DNA of 64,000 bases from Erysipelotrichaceae bacterium (GCA_017405785.1 JAFQZR010000005.1:62001-126000); one strand, 5' to 3'. Numbered from the stretch's first letter, positions 8,059-17,644 are shown. Notes: generated from the sequence alone by a model not told the origin. Numbers and translations are program-made.

Positions 8059-8544
8059 ATGGAAGTAAGAAATACCGTAATGGCTGATCTGGATGAAGTA
8101 ATGGACATTTATGCCAATGGCAGGCAGATAATGCGCACCAGCGGGAATCCGAATCAGTGGGGAGATGACAAACCGTACAGGGAACAGATCATTAATGATA
8201 TCAATATAGGCAACAGCTATGTTGTGGTATCAGATGGTGTGATCTGCGGTGTTTTTGCGTTCATCCTGGGTGAAGATCCTACTTACGCTTACATTGAAGG
8301 AAAATGGCTTAATGACGAACCTTACGGAACCATTCACCGCATCGCCACTGCCGGTAAAGTAAAAGGGATATTAAAGACTGCTGTTGAATATGGCTTTACC
8401 AAAGTAAACAATGTCAGAGTCGATACTCACCATGACAACATGATCATGCAGCATCTTTTAGAGAAAAACGGTTTCACCTATTGCGGAGTCATCTATCTGG
8501 AAGACGGTGATCCCCGCAAGGCCTATCAGAAAACCAGATTATAA
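8059..8544 (+). CDS. GNAT-family N-acetyltransferase
   Basis: 161 aa with a GNAT fold: N-terminal region MADLDEVMDIYANGR, a central strand pair, HRIATAGKVKGILKTAVEYGF as the probable acetyl-CoA-binding segment (about 95-115), and C-terminal LLEKNGFTYCG. The usual R/QxxGxG/A loop is replaced by AGKVKGI. The acceptor is unknown. No ribosome site; the start codon follows closely on a -10 box, as in several other genes here. Monocistronic, with a terminator after it. Confidence 0.8.
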   Translation: MEVRNTVMADLDEVMDIYANGRQIMRTSGNPNQWGDDKPYREQIINDINIGNSYVVVSDGVICGVFAFILGEDPTYAYIEGKWLNDEPYGTIHRIATAGKVKGILKTAVEYGFTKVNNVRVDTHHDNMIMQHLLEKNGFTYCGVIYLEDGDPRKAYQKTRL

Positions 8545-8546
8545 TG

Positions 8547-8578
8547 AAAACCCGCCAGTATTGACGGGTTTTGTGTTT
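8547..8578. terminator. Bidirectional terminator
   Basis: AAAACCCG (8547-8554) pairs with CGGGTTTT (8565-8572), followed by TGTGTTTTT; it lies between the convergent GNAT and isomerase-like genes. Confidence 0.8.
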
Positions 8579-8594
8579 TTAATCAGTTATGGGA

Positions 8595-9791
8595 TTAGAA
8601 CCACTTGTAGAATTCGTCTACCAGATCGACCCAGTCGCCGTTGACGATCATGTGGTGGTTGCCGATGGATTCGGTCAGGAAGTAGTCAAGTGTCTCTTCA
8701 TCAAGATGGATCTTGACCTGGGTGCGGCACAGATTGGTTTCCTTCAGGTTTTCCTTCAGTTCACCAGCTGTAACGAAGTACTGTTCCATCAGACCGCTGC
8801 TCTTAAACAGAGTTACAGGTCCTTCCTGGATGTGACCTCTGAAGGCAACACCCAGTCCTGACTCGAAGTGAGTCATCAGTTCGAAACTGGTAGGCATGTT
8901 GATAGGCAGGGTGCAATGTGCAAAGATGATGTCGTTATCATCTGACAGGATTCTTGAAGGGTTAGCCATAAAGACAGGCTGGCCTGACAGTTCACCGATA
9001 ACACACATGGAGATCAGAGAAGGTGTATCGCCTTCACATCCGGCATAGATTCCTTCAGCGTTTAATATGGCTAAGGCAAGACAGCCGGTACCTCTGATTG
9101 GCCCTAACAAGTCAAAGCACCTTACGGTTACACCGTCCAGATTATACTTATCAACGATTCTTCTCAAGGCACCGTAGATCTGGCAGCACAGTTCGGTATC
9201 CTCAGGATGCCAGTTTCTGGCTTTGATCATTTCGGTATACATATTAGGAACATATTCCTTCTTGGCGATCTCGTCAAAGAATTCTTTCATGGTGACATCG
9301 ATGATCTCAATGCCTGTCAATTCCTTGCATCTTTCAGCGTCAACATCTGAAGAGATCAGCCAATCACTTGGTTCGCCAACTCTGGCAATTCTCATGGAGC
9401 TGATTCTCTTTTTGGTCTTGAAGACCTTGGCAAGTATGGCTATTCTCTTAGCCATCTTTTCTTCTGAACCGTGAATGATCTCGCCCGGGATATCGTTCTG
9501 CTTCAGATAGGAAAGGATCTCCATGCTGGCAGCCAGAGAGTTGTTCAGACCGGTCGTTAACATGAAGACAGGCTGAGGCAGCTGATCAAGAACAGCTTTG
9601 AAACGTCCTTCAACACCGCCGCCGGCGATAAATGACAGCAGCAGATCATAGTCATTTACGTGTTCCAGATCAGTAAACTCCATTGCTTCGCCGCTGAGCC
9701 GTGACAGTCTTTTTACAACCTCGCGGTTATAAATGTTGATATTCACGCTGTCAGCGTTAGTAGATTCAACATAGTAAACACCAATACTCAT
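8595..9791 (-). CDS. L-fucose isomerase-like protein
   Basis: 398 aa, resembling the fucose/arabinose isomerase superfamily: an N-terminal Rossmann-like part (LLLSFIAGGGVEGRF, about 50-65), a central region with CFDLLGPIRGTGCLALAILNAEG, and a C-terminal domain with GNHHMIV near residue 385. Sugar and metal specificity cannot be read. I take the ATG at 9791, which has GAGG eight bases upstream; a GTG at 9815 in the same frame sits only six bases from a TATAAT and has no ribosome site. Divergent from the oligopeptide operon, with which it shares a control region. Confidence 0.72.
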   Translation of the reverse strand: MSIGVYYVESTNADSVNINIYNREVVKRLSRLSGEAMEFTDLEHVNDYDLLLSFIAGGGVEGRFKAVLDQLPQPVFMLTTGLNNSLAASMEILSYLKQNDIPGEIIHGSEEKMAKRIAILAKVFKTKKRISSMRIARVGEPSDWLISSDVDAERCKELTGIEIIDVTMKEFFDEIAKKEYVPNMYTEMIKARNWHPEDTELCCQIYGALRRIVDKYNLDGVTVRCFDLLGPIRGTGCLALAILNAEGIYAGCEGDTPSLISMCVIGELSGQPVFMANPSRILSDDNDIIFAHCTLPINMPTSFELMTHFESGLGVAFRGHIQEGPVTLFKSSGLMEQYFVTAGELKENLKETNLCRTQVKIHLDEETLDYFLTESIGNHHMIVNGDWVDLVDEFYKWF

Positions 9792-9819
9792 ATTATTATC
9801 CTCGTTTCTTTTCACCTAT

Positions 9820-9825
9820 ATTATA
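9820..9825 (-). promoter_or_regulatory. -10 box of the isomerase-like gene
   Basis: TATAAT read on the minus strand at 9825-9820, 28 bases before the ATG at 9791. No good -35 is visible; an A/T tract lies there. Confidence 0.5.
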
Positions 9826-9873
9826 CAATAGTTAATTATCTTTTTTTATTTTTAAAATATATAAAATTAGCAA

Positions 9874-9888
9874 TTGTAAGCGCTTTAT
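9874..9888. promoter_or_regulatory. cre-like catabolite site
   Basis: TTGTAAGCGCTTTAT matches the CcpA consensus WTGNAANCGNWNNCW at 14 of 15 positions; the penultimate C is A. It lies between the divergent isomerase-like gene and the opp operon and overlaps the palindrome next to it. Confidence 0.5.
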
Positions 9889-9905
9889 GAAAATATTTTC
9901 ATAAA
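9884..9905. promoter_or_regulatory. Perfect 22-bp palindrome (candidate operator)
   Basis: The half-site TTTATGAAAAT is followed directly by its exact complement, with no spacer. It sits in the divergent intergenic region, upstream of both promoters. The cognate regulator is not identifiable. Confidence 0.6.
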
Positions 9906-9923
9906 AAGATGTAAAAAAATGTC

Positions 9924-9938
9924 ATTTTTGTGAAAATT
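9924..9938 (+). promoter_or_regulatory. CodY-like box before the opp promoter
   Basis: ATTTTTGTGAAAATT matches the CodY motif AATTTTCWGAAAATT at 13 of 15 positions and ends 14 bases before the -35 of the oligopeptide operon. CodY control of peptide permeases is known in Firmicutes; here it is an inference, and AT-rich sequence can give such matches by chance. Confidence 0.35.
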
Positions 9939-9952
9939 TCGTGAAAAAAGCC

Positions 9953-9981
9953 TTGTTTTCTGTTCCTTTATAAGGTAAAAT
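9953..9981 (+). promoter_or_regulatory. Promoter of the oligopeptide operon
   Basis: TTGTTT (9953-9958), 17-base spacer, TAAAAT (9976-9981). It leaves a leader of about 50 bases before oppB. Confidence 0.55.
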
Positions 9982-10039
9982 CTTCAATATATTAGTAAAA
10001 AAACAGTATTTGCATTTTTTACGGGAAAGGGGAACTGAT

Positions 10040-10963
10040 ATGCTGAAGTATATTATGAAAAGGCTTTTCATCGGAGTTATTACACTTCTCATATTATCGA
10101 CCATTACCTTCTTTGGGGTAAGAGCCATGCCGGGCGATCCGTTCGAACAGGATAACAAGGTCATGGCACCGGAAACTTATGAGGCTCTTAAGGAAAAATT
10201 CCATCTGGACAAACCGGTTGGAGAGCAGTTCCTTATCTTCATTAAGAACGCTATTCATGGAGACTTCGGTGAGTCTATTTCAAAGAAAGGCAAACTGGTT
10301 TCTGACATCATCAAGCTCCGTTTCCCGGTAACCGCGAAACTGGGAGCAATTGCCTTCGTATTCTCAATGGTGGTAGGGTTAACGCTCGGCATTGTGGCGG
10401 CCCTCGCTAAACGGCGATGGGTAAACAGTGTCATTACAGTAGTATCTACTCTGGGTGTAACTCTTCCGAACTTCCTGTTCGCGATGATGATCATGATTGT
10501 ATTTGCGGTGAAGCTGGGGTGGTTGCCTATTGTAGGCTTAAATGGTCCACAATACTACATCCTCCCTGTTGCGGCTTTGTCTCTCGGACCAATCGCCTCA
10601 GTAACCCGCTTAACCAGAAGTTCGATACGTGATGTAATGCACGAAGACTATATCACCTTATCCCGCAGTAAGGGCAATAAGGAAGCCAGAACCATTGTCG
10701 TTCACGGCCTGAAAAACGCGCTCCTCCCGGTTGTTACTTACGCCGGTCCGCTGTTTGCCGGAATGATTACCGGTTCACTGGTAATTGAGACCCTGTTCTC
10801 AGTACCGGGCATCGGAGCAGAATTCACCAACAGTATTACCAACCGTGACTACACGCTGGTAATGGGACTGACAATTCTGTTCGGCACGCTGGTCATTGTA
10901 ATGAATCTGGTATCAGATGTCGTTGCCGCTATTGTTGACCCGCGCATCAAGTTAGGAAAGTAG
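10040..10963 (+). CDS. oppB: Oligopeptide ABC transporter permease OppB
   Basis: 307-aa inner-membrane permease with six predicted membrane helices and the ABC-permease coupling loop near residue 200 (LSRSKGNKEARTIVVHGLKNALLPV). The N-terminus MLKYIMKRLFIGVITLL and the MPGDPF segment near 30 are typical of the OppB/DppB family. The ATG at 10040 follows GAAAGGGGA; an upstream in-frame codon at 10010 has no ribosome site. First gene of oppBCDFA. Confidence 0.93.
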   Translation: MLKYIMKRLFIGVITLLILSTITFFGVRAMPGDPFEQDNKVMAPETYEALKEKFHLDKPVGEQFLIFIKNAIHGDFGESISKKGKLVSDIIKLRFPVTAKLGAIAFVFSMVVGLTLGIVAALAKRRWVNSVITVVSTLGVTLPNFLFAMMIMIVFAVKLGWLPIVGLNGPQYYILPVAALSLGPIASVTRLTRSSIRDVMHEDYITLSRSKGNKEARTIVVHGLKNALLPVVTYAGPLFAGMITGSLVIETLFSVPGIGAEFTNSITNRDYTLVMGLTILFGTLVIVMNLVSDVVAAIVDPRIKLGK

Positions 10964-10972
10964 GGCAGTGTT

Positions 10973-11923
10973 ATGAGTGAAACGAATCTTAATCTGACAA
11001 ACGATTTACCTGAAACATTGCCTGAAGAGTTATTTGACATCTTACCTGAAGACGAAAAGAACTCTGAGTTCATCGCTGTTACGATCAAGACATTCGCCAA
11101 GGATGCCTGGGACCGTTTCAGAAAGAACAAACTTGCATTAATCGGTCTGATCTACTTAGTAATCGTAATTATTCTGGCAATCGTCGTTCCGATGGTAGCA
11201 CCATATCAGTTCGACACTCAGGACATGACAAACCGTAATGCTCTGCCGTCCCTGGTCCACTGGTTCGGAACGGACAAGCTGGGAAGAGACATCTTCGTCA
11301 GAATCATGTACGGTGCCCGTGTTTCTCTGTCAATTGCCTTCGCAACAGCAGCGATCAACCTGGTAATCGGTGTATTGTACGGCGGTATCGCCGGATACAT
11401 CGGCGGTAAGGTCGACATGGTAATGATGAGAATCATCGACATCATCTACGCTGTTCCTTCTCTGATTTATGTCGTACTTATCCTGCTGGTATTCGGTGAC
11501 AGTATAGGGAGCATGATGCTCGCCATTTGTCTGACAAGTTGGATCGGCATGGCAAGACAGGTGCGAACGCAGATCATGTCGCTTAAGGAAATGGAATTCT
11601 CCCTGGCAGCCAAGGTTCTTGGTGCCAGCAATTCCCGTATCCTGTTAAGACACCTTATTATCAATGCCCTGGGACCAATCATCGTCTCACTGACCATGAT
11701 GGTGCCGGGAGCCATATTTACTGAAGCTTCATTAAGCTTCATCGGTATCGGACTTAACCCGTCCATACCAAGCTGGGGCAAGCTGGCTAACGACTGCCGT
11801 GCCTTGTTGTTTACCCAGCCTATCCAGATCATCTGGCCGGTAGCGGCAATAAGCCTTACCATCCTGGCACTCAACTTTGTCGGTGACGGTATTGGTGAAG
11901 CCTTCCAGGCCAGAACGAGATAG
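10973..11923 (+). CDS. oppC: Oligopeptide ABC transporter permease OppC
   Basis: 316 aa. An acidic cytoplasmic N-terminal stretch of about 45 residues is followed by the OppC signature (WDRFRKNKLALIGLIYL) and HWFGTDKLGRDIFVRIMYGARVSL near 90-115. Six membrane helices; coupling loop around 210-225 (AAKVLGASNSRILLRHL). Forms the heteromeric channel with OppB. Confidence 0.94.
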   Translation: MSETNLNLTNDLPETLPEELFDILPEDEKNSEFIAVTIKTFAKDAWDRFRKNKLALIGLIYLVIVIILAIVVPMVAPYQFDTQDMTNRNALPSLVHWFGTDKLGRDIFVRIMYGARVSLSIAFATAAINLVIGVLYGGIAGYIGGKVDMVMMRIIDIIYAVPSLIYVVLILLVFGDSIGSMMLAICLTSWIGMARQVRTQIMSLKEMEFSLAAKVLGASNSRILLRHLIINALGPIIVSLTMMVPGAIFTEASLSFIGIGLNPSIPSWGKLANDCRALLFTQPIQIIWPVAAISLTILALNFVGDGIGEAFQARTR

Positions 11924-11934
11924 GAGGTGAGCTC

Positions 11935-12936
11935 ATGGCACTGTTAGAAGTTAACAACCTTGAGACTGTATTCAAGACTGACGCCGGAGAAGTTCAGGCT
12001 GTCCGTAATGTATCATTCAAGGTAGAGCAGGGCGAAGCTCTGGGCATCGTCGGTGAATCCGGATCCGGAAAGAGCCAGATGATGTATTCAATTATCGGTT
12101 TGCTGGCTGAAAACGGCGTCGTCAAGAACGGTCAGATAACCTTTGACGGCAAGGATATTTCCCCAAGCCAGTTTACCAACAAGAAAGATTATGACAATTT
12201 CATGCGTGAGTGCCGCGGCAATACCATGGCCATGATCTTCCAGGACCCGATGACATTCCTCAACCCGGTCCTCAAGATCGAAACGCAGCTGGTTGAACCA
12301 ATGCTCAACCATACAGACATGACCAGAGAACAGGCCAGAGAAAGAGCTCTGGAACTGATGAGAAAGGTCGGCATACCTTCACCGGAAAAGAGAATCACAC
12401 AGTATCCGTTTGAATTCTCCGGAGGCATGCGTCAGAGAATAGTCATAGCCATCGCGCTGGCCAACAACCCAAAGCTGGTCATCGCCGATGAACCAACAAC
12501 CGCACTTGACGTTACCATTCAGGCTCAGGTGCTGGAACTTATAGATGATCTGAAGAACGAAAGTAATTCAGCCATCATCATGATCACCCATGACCTGGGT
12601 GTCGTTGCCAAGCTGTGTGACCGCATCGCGATCATGTACGGCGGCAAGATTGTTGAGATAGGATCAGATAAGGATATCTTCTACAATCCGAAGCATCCTT
12701 ATACCGAAGGTCTGTTACGGTGCATCTCCAATCCGGAAGATGACGAGGAAAAAACTCTCACTCCGATTGCCGGTTCACCTCCTGACCTGCTGAATCCTCC
12801 AAAGGGATGTCCGTTCGTTGACAGATGCACCAAAGCAATGCGCGTCTGCAAGGACCACGTTCCGGAAGTTACCACGATTAATGAAGGCCATCAATGTGCT
12901 TGCTGGCTGTTAGATAGCAGGGCGGTGAGGAAATGA
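11935..12936 (+). CDS. oppD: Oligopeptide ABC transporter ATPase OppD
   Basis: 333 aa. Walker A GESGSGKS near 40-47, Q-loop, signature FSGGMRQR, Walker B LVIADEPTTALD, H-loop ITHD. The C-terminal oligopeptide-family extension ends with the cysteine cluster CPFVDRCTKAMRVC. Start has AGGAGGTGA upstream; the stop overlaps the next start (ATGA), indicating translational coupling with oppF. Confidence 0.95.
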   Translation: MALLEVNNLETVFKTDAGEVQAVRNVSFKVEQGEALGIVGESGSGKSQMMYSIIGLLAENGVVKNGQITFDGKDISPSQFTNKKDYDNFMRECRGNTMAMIFQDPMTFLNPVLKIETQLVEPMLNHTDMTREQARERALELMRKVGIPSPEKRITQYPFEFSGGMRQRIVIAIALANNPKLVIADEPTTALDVTIQAQVLELIDDLKNESNSAIIMITHDLGVVAKLCDRIAIMYGGKIVEIGSDKDIFYNPKHPYTEGLLRCISNPEDDEEKTLTPIAGSPPDLLNPPKGCPFVDRCTKAMRVCKDHVPEVTTINEGHQCACWLLDSRAVRK

Positions 12937-13913
12937 GCGAAAACAAAGTTATCCTTAGCGTAAAAAACCTGAAGACATACTTCGATGTCACAAAGGGACT
13001 GTTCACTAAGAAGCAGATAGTAAAAGCCGTTGATGATGTCTCATTCGATGTTTACGAAAATGAAACATTCGGCCTGGTCGGTGAATCCGGCTGCGGCAAG
13101 ACCACACTGGGACGTACGATCGTCAAGATCTACGAACCGGAAAGCGGTTCAATTGAATTTCAGGGCAAGGACATTGCCAAGGTCAAGGGAAAGGACCTCA
13201 TATCTTTCCGTAAGGACATGCAAATGATCTTCCAGGATCCATATGCATCCCTGAATCCACGTATGACCGTCGGTGAAATCATCAAGGAACCGATGATCAT
13301 CCATAACATCTACAACACTGATGAAGAAAGAGAACGGAGAGTTGTGGAACTGCTGAAAATAGTCGGTCTGAAACCTGACCACATCCGCAGATACCCGGCT
13401 GAGTTCTCCGGAGGACAGAGACAGCGTGTCGGCATTGCCAGAGCGCTGGCTGTAAATCCGAAATTCATTGTATGTGATGAACCTATTTCGGCTCTGGACG
13501 TTTCCATTCAGGCTCAGGTCGTAAACCTGCTGAAGGATATTCAGAAGGAAATGGGTCTGTCATACCTGTTCATTGCTCACGACTTGTCAATGGTCAAGCA
13601 CATATCTGACCGTATCGGAGTAATGTACCTGGGGCACATGGTTGAATGCGGACCGGCAAACGATGTATATCACCGTCCGCTTCACCCGTACACAACCGCT
13701 CTGCTGTCAGCGATCCCTATTCCGGATCCGGATACAGCCAAGAGCAAGCAGAGGATTGTACTTGGAGGCGAAGTTCCAAGTCCGATAAACCCTCCAAAGG
13801 GTTGCCCGTTCTGTACACGCTGTACTAAAGCTACAGAACGCTGTCAAAACGAGAGACCTGAACCAATTCAGGTCGGCACACGTATAGTGGCCTGCCACTT
13901 ATACGAGAGATAA
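12933..13913 (+). CDS. oppF: Oligopeptide ABC transporter ATPase OppF
   Basis: 326 aa. Walker A GESGCGKTT near 50-58, signature FSGGQRQRVGIARAL, Walker B FIVCDEPISALD, H-loop IAHD, and a C-terminal cysteine cluster CPFCTRCTKATERC. Pairs with OppD as the asymmetric ATPase of the permease. Confidence 0.95.
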   Translation: MSENKVILSVKNLKTYFDVTKGLFTKKQIVKAVDDVSFDVYENETFGLVGESGCGKTTLGRTIVKIYEPESGSIEFQGKDIAKVKGKDLISFRKDMQMIFQDPYASLNPRMTVGEIIKEPMIIHNIYNTDEERERRVVELLKIVGLKPDHIRRYPAEFSGGQRQRVGIARALAVNPKFIVCDEPISALDVSIQAQVVNLLKDIQKEMGLSYLFIAHDLSMVKHISDRIGVMYLGHMVECGPANDVYHRPLHPYTTALLSAIPIPDPDTAKSKQRIVLGGEVPSPINPPKGCPFCTRCTKATERCQNERPEPIQVGTRIVACHLYER

Positions 13914-13933
13914 GAAAGAAAGGGGAGAAAAAA

Positions 13934-15577
13934 ATGTCTTTCAAGAAAATCATTACCTTATTACTGTCTGTTTTGATGGTAATCTCAATGACCGCATGTA
14001 ATAACGGTGGCGGTGGCGGCGGTGACGAACCGTCAGGAACCGGCTATAAGACAACCTTCACTTATGCTGTTGGTGGCGAGCCGACTTATATGGACCCTGC
14101 TAAGTGCGGTGACTCCGTAACTGCTGAAATTCACAACGAAATCTGGTTTCCATTATTCTACTTAACCGAAACAGGTGCTGTGGCTAATGGTGACTGCATT
14201 GAATGGTCTGTAGACGACACAGGTACAGTTTATACCTTCAAACTTGATCCAAATGCCAAGTGGAGTGACGGAAAAGCTTTAACTGCTGATCAGTATGTCT
14301 ACGGTATCAAGCGTTGTATCGGATACGGCTTCGATGAAGTCGGCTATCTGACAATGATCACTAACTACATCCTGAACGCTGAAGCGCACGTTGGTGATGC
14401 TGTAGCTGACATGGATGACGTAGGTGTCAAGGCTGTTGATGATTTCACTCTGGAAATCACCTTAAATGCCAAGTGCCCGTTCTTCGTATCACTGCTTCCT
14501 ACACAGGTATTCGCAGCTGTACGTCCTGACATCGCTCCGGAAAAGGATTCCGAGTGGTCAAATACTCCAGACTTCCCAACAACAGGCGCATTCTATCTGA
14601 CAAAGATTGACTCAGCAAGTGAGTACATCATGAAGAAGAACCCTAACTTCGCACATGCCGATGATGTTGTTGTTGAAACTCTGATCGCCAAGATCATGCC
14701 TTCAATGGAAGCAAGCCAGATGGCCTTCCAGACAGGCGAAATTGACTACGATACAGGAGCAAGCTCAGACGTTGTTAACAACGCCGCCTTAAAGGATTCT
14801 GTTCAGATTTGGGGTAACATTAACTACTACATGAACTTCCAGTGCTACTCTGGTCCGGAAGCATTAAAGAACCGTAACGTACGTCGTGCTATTCAGTTAG
14901 GTATCGACAGAAGCGCATTCGTAACAGCTCTGGATGCCGGCAACGTATACTATGAATTATACGGTTTCGTACCAGTAGGATTACCTGACTGGGATGGAAC
15001 TGACTTCCGTACAAATCAGGATAACGAGCACAAGCTGGTTTACACCGACAAGGAAGAAGCTAAGAGACTGATGGAAGAAGCAGGATTCGGTCCTGACAAC
15101 AGACTGGCTCTGACTTACTACTACAACCAGAACGCTATGCATGATACAGTAGCTGACGTTATCAAGGAACAGCTGAAGGATATCTACATCGATGTAACTC
15201 TGAAGACTGCTGAATTACGTACATTCTTCGATGACAGAAGCTATGGACGTTATGACATGGCCAGAAACGCATTCTCAGCCGACTACATGGACCCTTGGAA
15301 CTACATGGAATTAATGGCCATCTACAATGACCCAGAGGGCAGAACATTCTTCGGTGACGAGACATATGACAAAATGCTGTTTGAATCTATGGAATTAGAA
15401 GGCAAGGCACGTTTCGATAAGTTACATGAAGCAGAACAGTATGCCATTGAAGAGCAGTGCTGGAACTGTCCGTTATTCGGATACGGTTCAGTATCACTGC
15501 AGAAGCCTGGTACAACAGGTGTTATCAACAACCCACAGGCTAACCACATCTTCTGGTATGTAAGATGTCCTGAATAA
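13934..15577 (+). CDS. oppA: Oligopeptide-binding lipoprotein OppA (SBP family 5)
   Basis: 547-aa extracellular binding protein. The signal peptide ends in the lipobox MTAC (Cys22), followed by a glycine-rich linker, so it is tethered to the membrane. The family-5 opening YAVGGEPTYMDPAKCGDSVTAEI and the KWSDGKALTADQYVYGIKR segment near 110-130 are clear. Strong ribosome site (GGGGAG). Last transporter gene; a terminator-like hairpin follows, so downstream peptidases may be read at a lower level. Confidence 0.94.
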   Translation: MSFKKIITLLLSVLMVISMTACNNGGGGGGDEPSGTGYKTTFTYAVGGEPTYMDPAKCGDSVTAEIHNEIWFPLFYLTETGAVANGDCIEWSVDDTGTVYTFKLDPNAKWSDGKALTADQYVYGIKRCIGYGFDEVGYLTMITNYILNAEAHVGDAVADMDDVGVKAVDDFTLEITLNAKCPFFVSLLPTQVFAAVRPDIAPEKDSEWSNTPDFPTTGAFYLTKIDSASEYIMKKNPNFAHADDVVVETLIAKIMPSMEASQMAFQTGEIDYDTGASSDVVNNAALKDSVQIWGNINYYMNFQCYSGPEALKNRNVRRAIQLGIDRSAFVTALDAGNVYYELYGFVPVGLPDWDGTDFRTNQDNEHKLVYTDKEEAKRLMEEAGFGPDNRLALTYYYNQNAMHDTVADVIKEQLKDIYIDVTLKTAELRTFFDDRSYGRYDMARNAFSADYMDPWNYMELMAIYNDPEGRTFFGDETYDKMLFESMELEGKARFDKLHEAEQYAIEEQCWNCPLFGYGSVSLQKPGTTGVINNPQANHIFWYVRCPE

Positions 15578-15599
15578 ATCGAAAAGGGATTAGAAAAAC

Positions 15600-15640
15600 A
15601 CAGGAGAGGGCCAACAGGTTCTCTCCTGTTGTTTCTTATT
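15600..15640 (+). terminator. Terminator-like hairpin after oppA
   Basis: CAGGAGAG (15601-15608) pairs with CTCTCCTG (15621-15628), followed by TTGTTTCTTATT. Confidence 0.7.
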
Positions 15641-15706
15641 ATCATATCTGATGACTGATGAGGATCAGTTATGAGACATGATAATGAGAAGGGGGAATAC
15701 GATCTG

Positions 15707-17644
15707 ATGAAACCAATTGAACTGGCAAAATTTGAAGAGTTTAACTTCCTGTCTGCCCTTAAGCGGTCAGCTGACGGCAGAGAAGTCTTTTTTACGGTAA
15801 GCAAAGTCGATAAGGAAAATAATGGTTATTTACAGCAGTTAAAGGCCATTAATGTCCGCAGTAAAAAGACCAGAGATGTTACCGGCTGGCAGAAAAAGGT
15901 CAACTGCACCGTACTGTCTGACGGTGATTTTCTGGTTGAACCTGACCCTGATAAAAAGGGAACCTCAGTATTCAAGAAGATAACGGGAAAGAAAATTGAA
16001 AAGGCTTTTGAAATAGGCCTTCCGGTAGAAAGGATCATTGAATTTGATAAGAAGAGTTTCATTGTTTCCGCAACCACTAACATGAGCTGTCCGGATTATT
16101 TCTCCTTGAGCGAGGAAGACAAGAAGGCTCAGGATCAGAAGGTCAAGGATAATGAGGATTACATCGTCTTTGATGAATATCCTTTTGTCTTCAACGGGGC
16201 AGGTGTTGTTAACGGCAACCGTACATCACTGTTTCTGGTAGACAGGAAGACATGTGAGTTTACAAAAATCACACCTGATACCTTTGACGTTTCCAGTTTT
16301 GAAGTCATTAACGGCAGGCTTGTCTTCTGCGCCAACGACTTCAAGACCGTCAAGACCAAGTGGGATAAGATCTATCAGTTTGACAAGAATAACAAAGAGA
16401 TACAGGTCCTGTATGATGAAAAGATGCAGATCCACAGAGTCTTTGAAGAACAGGGCAAGCTGTATGTCAAGGGTACCTTCGGTAAGGACTGGGGTCAGAT
16501 GGAAGCCGGGAAGTTCTATGAGCTTAAAAACGGAAAGATGGAATTAAGGATCGATACGGAATTCTCCATGTATAACTCTGTCGGTTCCGACAGCCGTTAC
16601 GGCAGAAATAAGAACTATGCCAACATTGACGGCACTAACTACTTTATCACCTGTGATAAAGATAAGTCAGTATTACTGAAGATCGAAAACGATGAATTCA
16701 AGAGAGTAATTGACATCGACGGATGCGTTGACGACTTCGTACCGGCAGGTGATAAGTTCTTTATCATTGGCATGATCGGGCAGGCCTTACAGGAGATCTG
16801 TGAAGTCAAGAATAACAAGGTCAAAGTACTGACTGAATTCAATAAGAAACAGTTTGAAGGCTATTATGTAGCCAAGCCGGAAAAGCTTACTGTTAAGAAA
16901 GCCATCGACATTGACGGCTGGGTATTAAAGCCAATTGATTTCGATGAGAATAAGAAATATCCGGCAATTCTGGATATCCATGGCGGACCTAAGACTGCTT
17001 ATGGTGAGATCTATTATCATGAAATGCAGCATTGGGCATCAAAGGGATACTTTGTAATGTTCTGCAACCCGAGAGGATCAGACGGCAAGGGCAACCTGTT
17101 TGCGGACTTACGCCATCAGTTCGGCGGAATCGACTATCAGGACATCATGGCCTTTGTTGACCTGGTATTGGAAACATACCCGGCAATTGATAAGGACAGA
17201 CTGGGTGTTACCGGCGGCAGCTATGGCGGCTACATGACCAACTGGATCATCGGCCAGACCGACAGATTCAAATGCGCTGCTACGCAGAGATCCATTTCCA
17301 ACTGGATCACTGAGGTTGGTGTCAGTGACTACGGCATTGACTTCCCGATCGAACAGGATTTCGGGGATGTCAGAAACTGTGCGGCTGAACTCTGGAGCAT
17401 GTCTCCTCTGAAGTTCGTCAATAATGCCGTAACTCCGACATTGTTTATCCACTCTACGGAAGACTACCGCTGCCCGGTACCTGAAGCCTTACAGCTGTAT
17501 ACCGCACTCACCTGCAACGGTGTGGAAACCAGAATGGTACTGTTCAAGGGTGAAAACCATGAACTGTCCCGTGGCGGCAAGCCGGCTCACAGAGTCAGAA
17601 GACTTCAGGAGATCACCGGCTGGATGGACAAGCACCTGAAATAG
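15707..17644 (+). CDS. S9-family prolyl oligopeptidase/acylaminoacyl peptidase
   Basis: 645 aa, cytoplasmic. An N-terminal beta-propeller (about 1-380) gates a C-terminal alpha/beta-hydrolase domain with the triad Ser505 (GGSYGGYM), Asp586 (HSTEDYRCP) and His618 (GENHELSR). LDIHGGPKTAYG is the oxyanion segment. S9C enzymes cleave small peptides from the N-terminus or after selected residues. The ATG at 15707 follows GGGGG; an upstream methionine at 15671 has no ribosome site. It opens the peptidase series after the transporter. Confidence 0.9.
   Translation: MKPIELAKFEEFNFLSALKRSADGREVFFTVSKVDKENNGYLQQLKAINVRSKKTRDVTGWQKKVNCTVLSDGDFLVEPDPDKKGTSVFKKITGKKIEKAFEIGLPVERIIEFDKKSFIVSATTNMSCPDYFSLSEEDKKAQDQKVKDNEDYIVFDEYPFVFNGAGVVNGNRTSLFLVDRKTCEFTKITPDTFDVSSFEVINGRLVFCANDFKTVKTKWDKIYQFDKNNKEIQVLYDEKMQIHRVFEEQGKLYVKGTFGKDWGQMEAGKFYELKNGKMELRIDTEFSMYNSVGSDSRYGRNKNYANIDGTNYFITCDKDKSVLLKIENDEFKRVIDIDGCVDDFVPAGDKFFIIGMIGQALQEICEVKNNKVKVLTEFNKKQFEGYYVAKPEKLTVKKAIDIDGWVLKPIDFDENKKYPAILDIHGGPKTAYGEIYYHEMQHWASKGYFVMFCNPRGSDGKGNLFADLRHQFGGIDYQDIMAFVDLVLETYPAIDKDRLGVTGGSYGGYMTNWIIGQTDRFKCAATQRSISNWITEVGVSDYGIDFPIEQDFGDVRNCAAELWSMSPLKFVNNAVTPTLFIHSTEDYRCPVPEALQLYTALTCNGVETRMVLFKGENHELSRGGKPAHRVRRLQEITGWMDKHLK

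Noticed and set aside
9815-9815. GTG at 9815 as a leaderless start for the isomerase-like gene
   Set aside because: The ATG at 9791 has a proper ribosome site; the eight extra residues are not typical of a conserved N-terminus.
9816-10039. T-box or other riboswitch before the opp operon
   Set aside because: No T-box sequence, terminator-antiterminator pair or known riboswitch core is visible; the region is AT-rich with protein-binding-type motifs.
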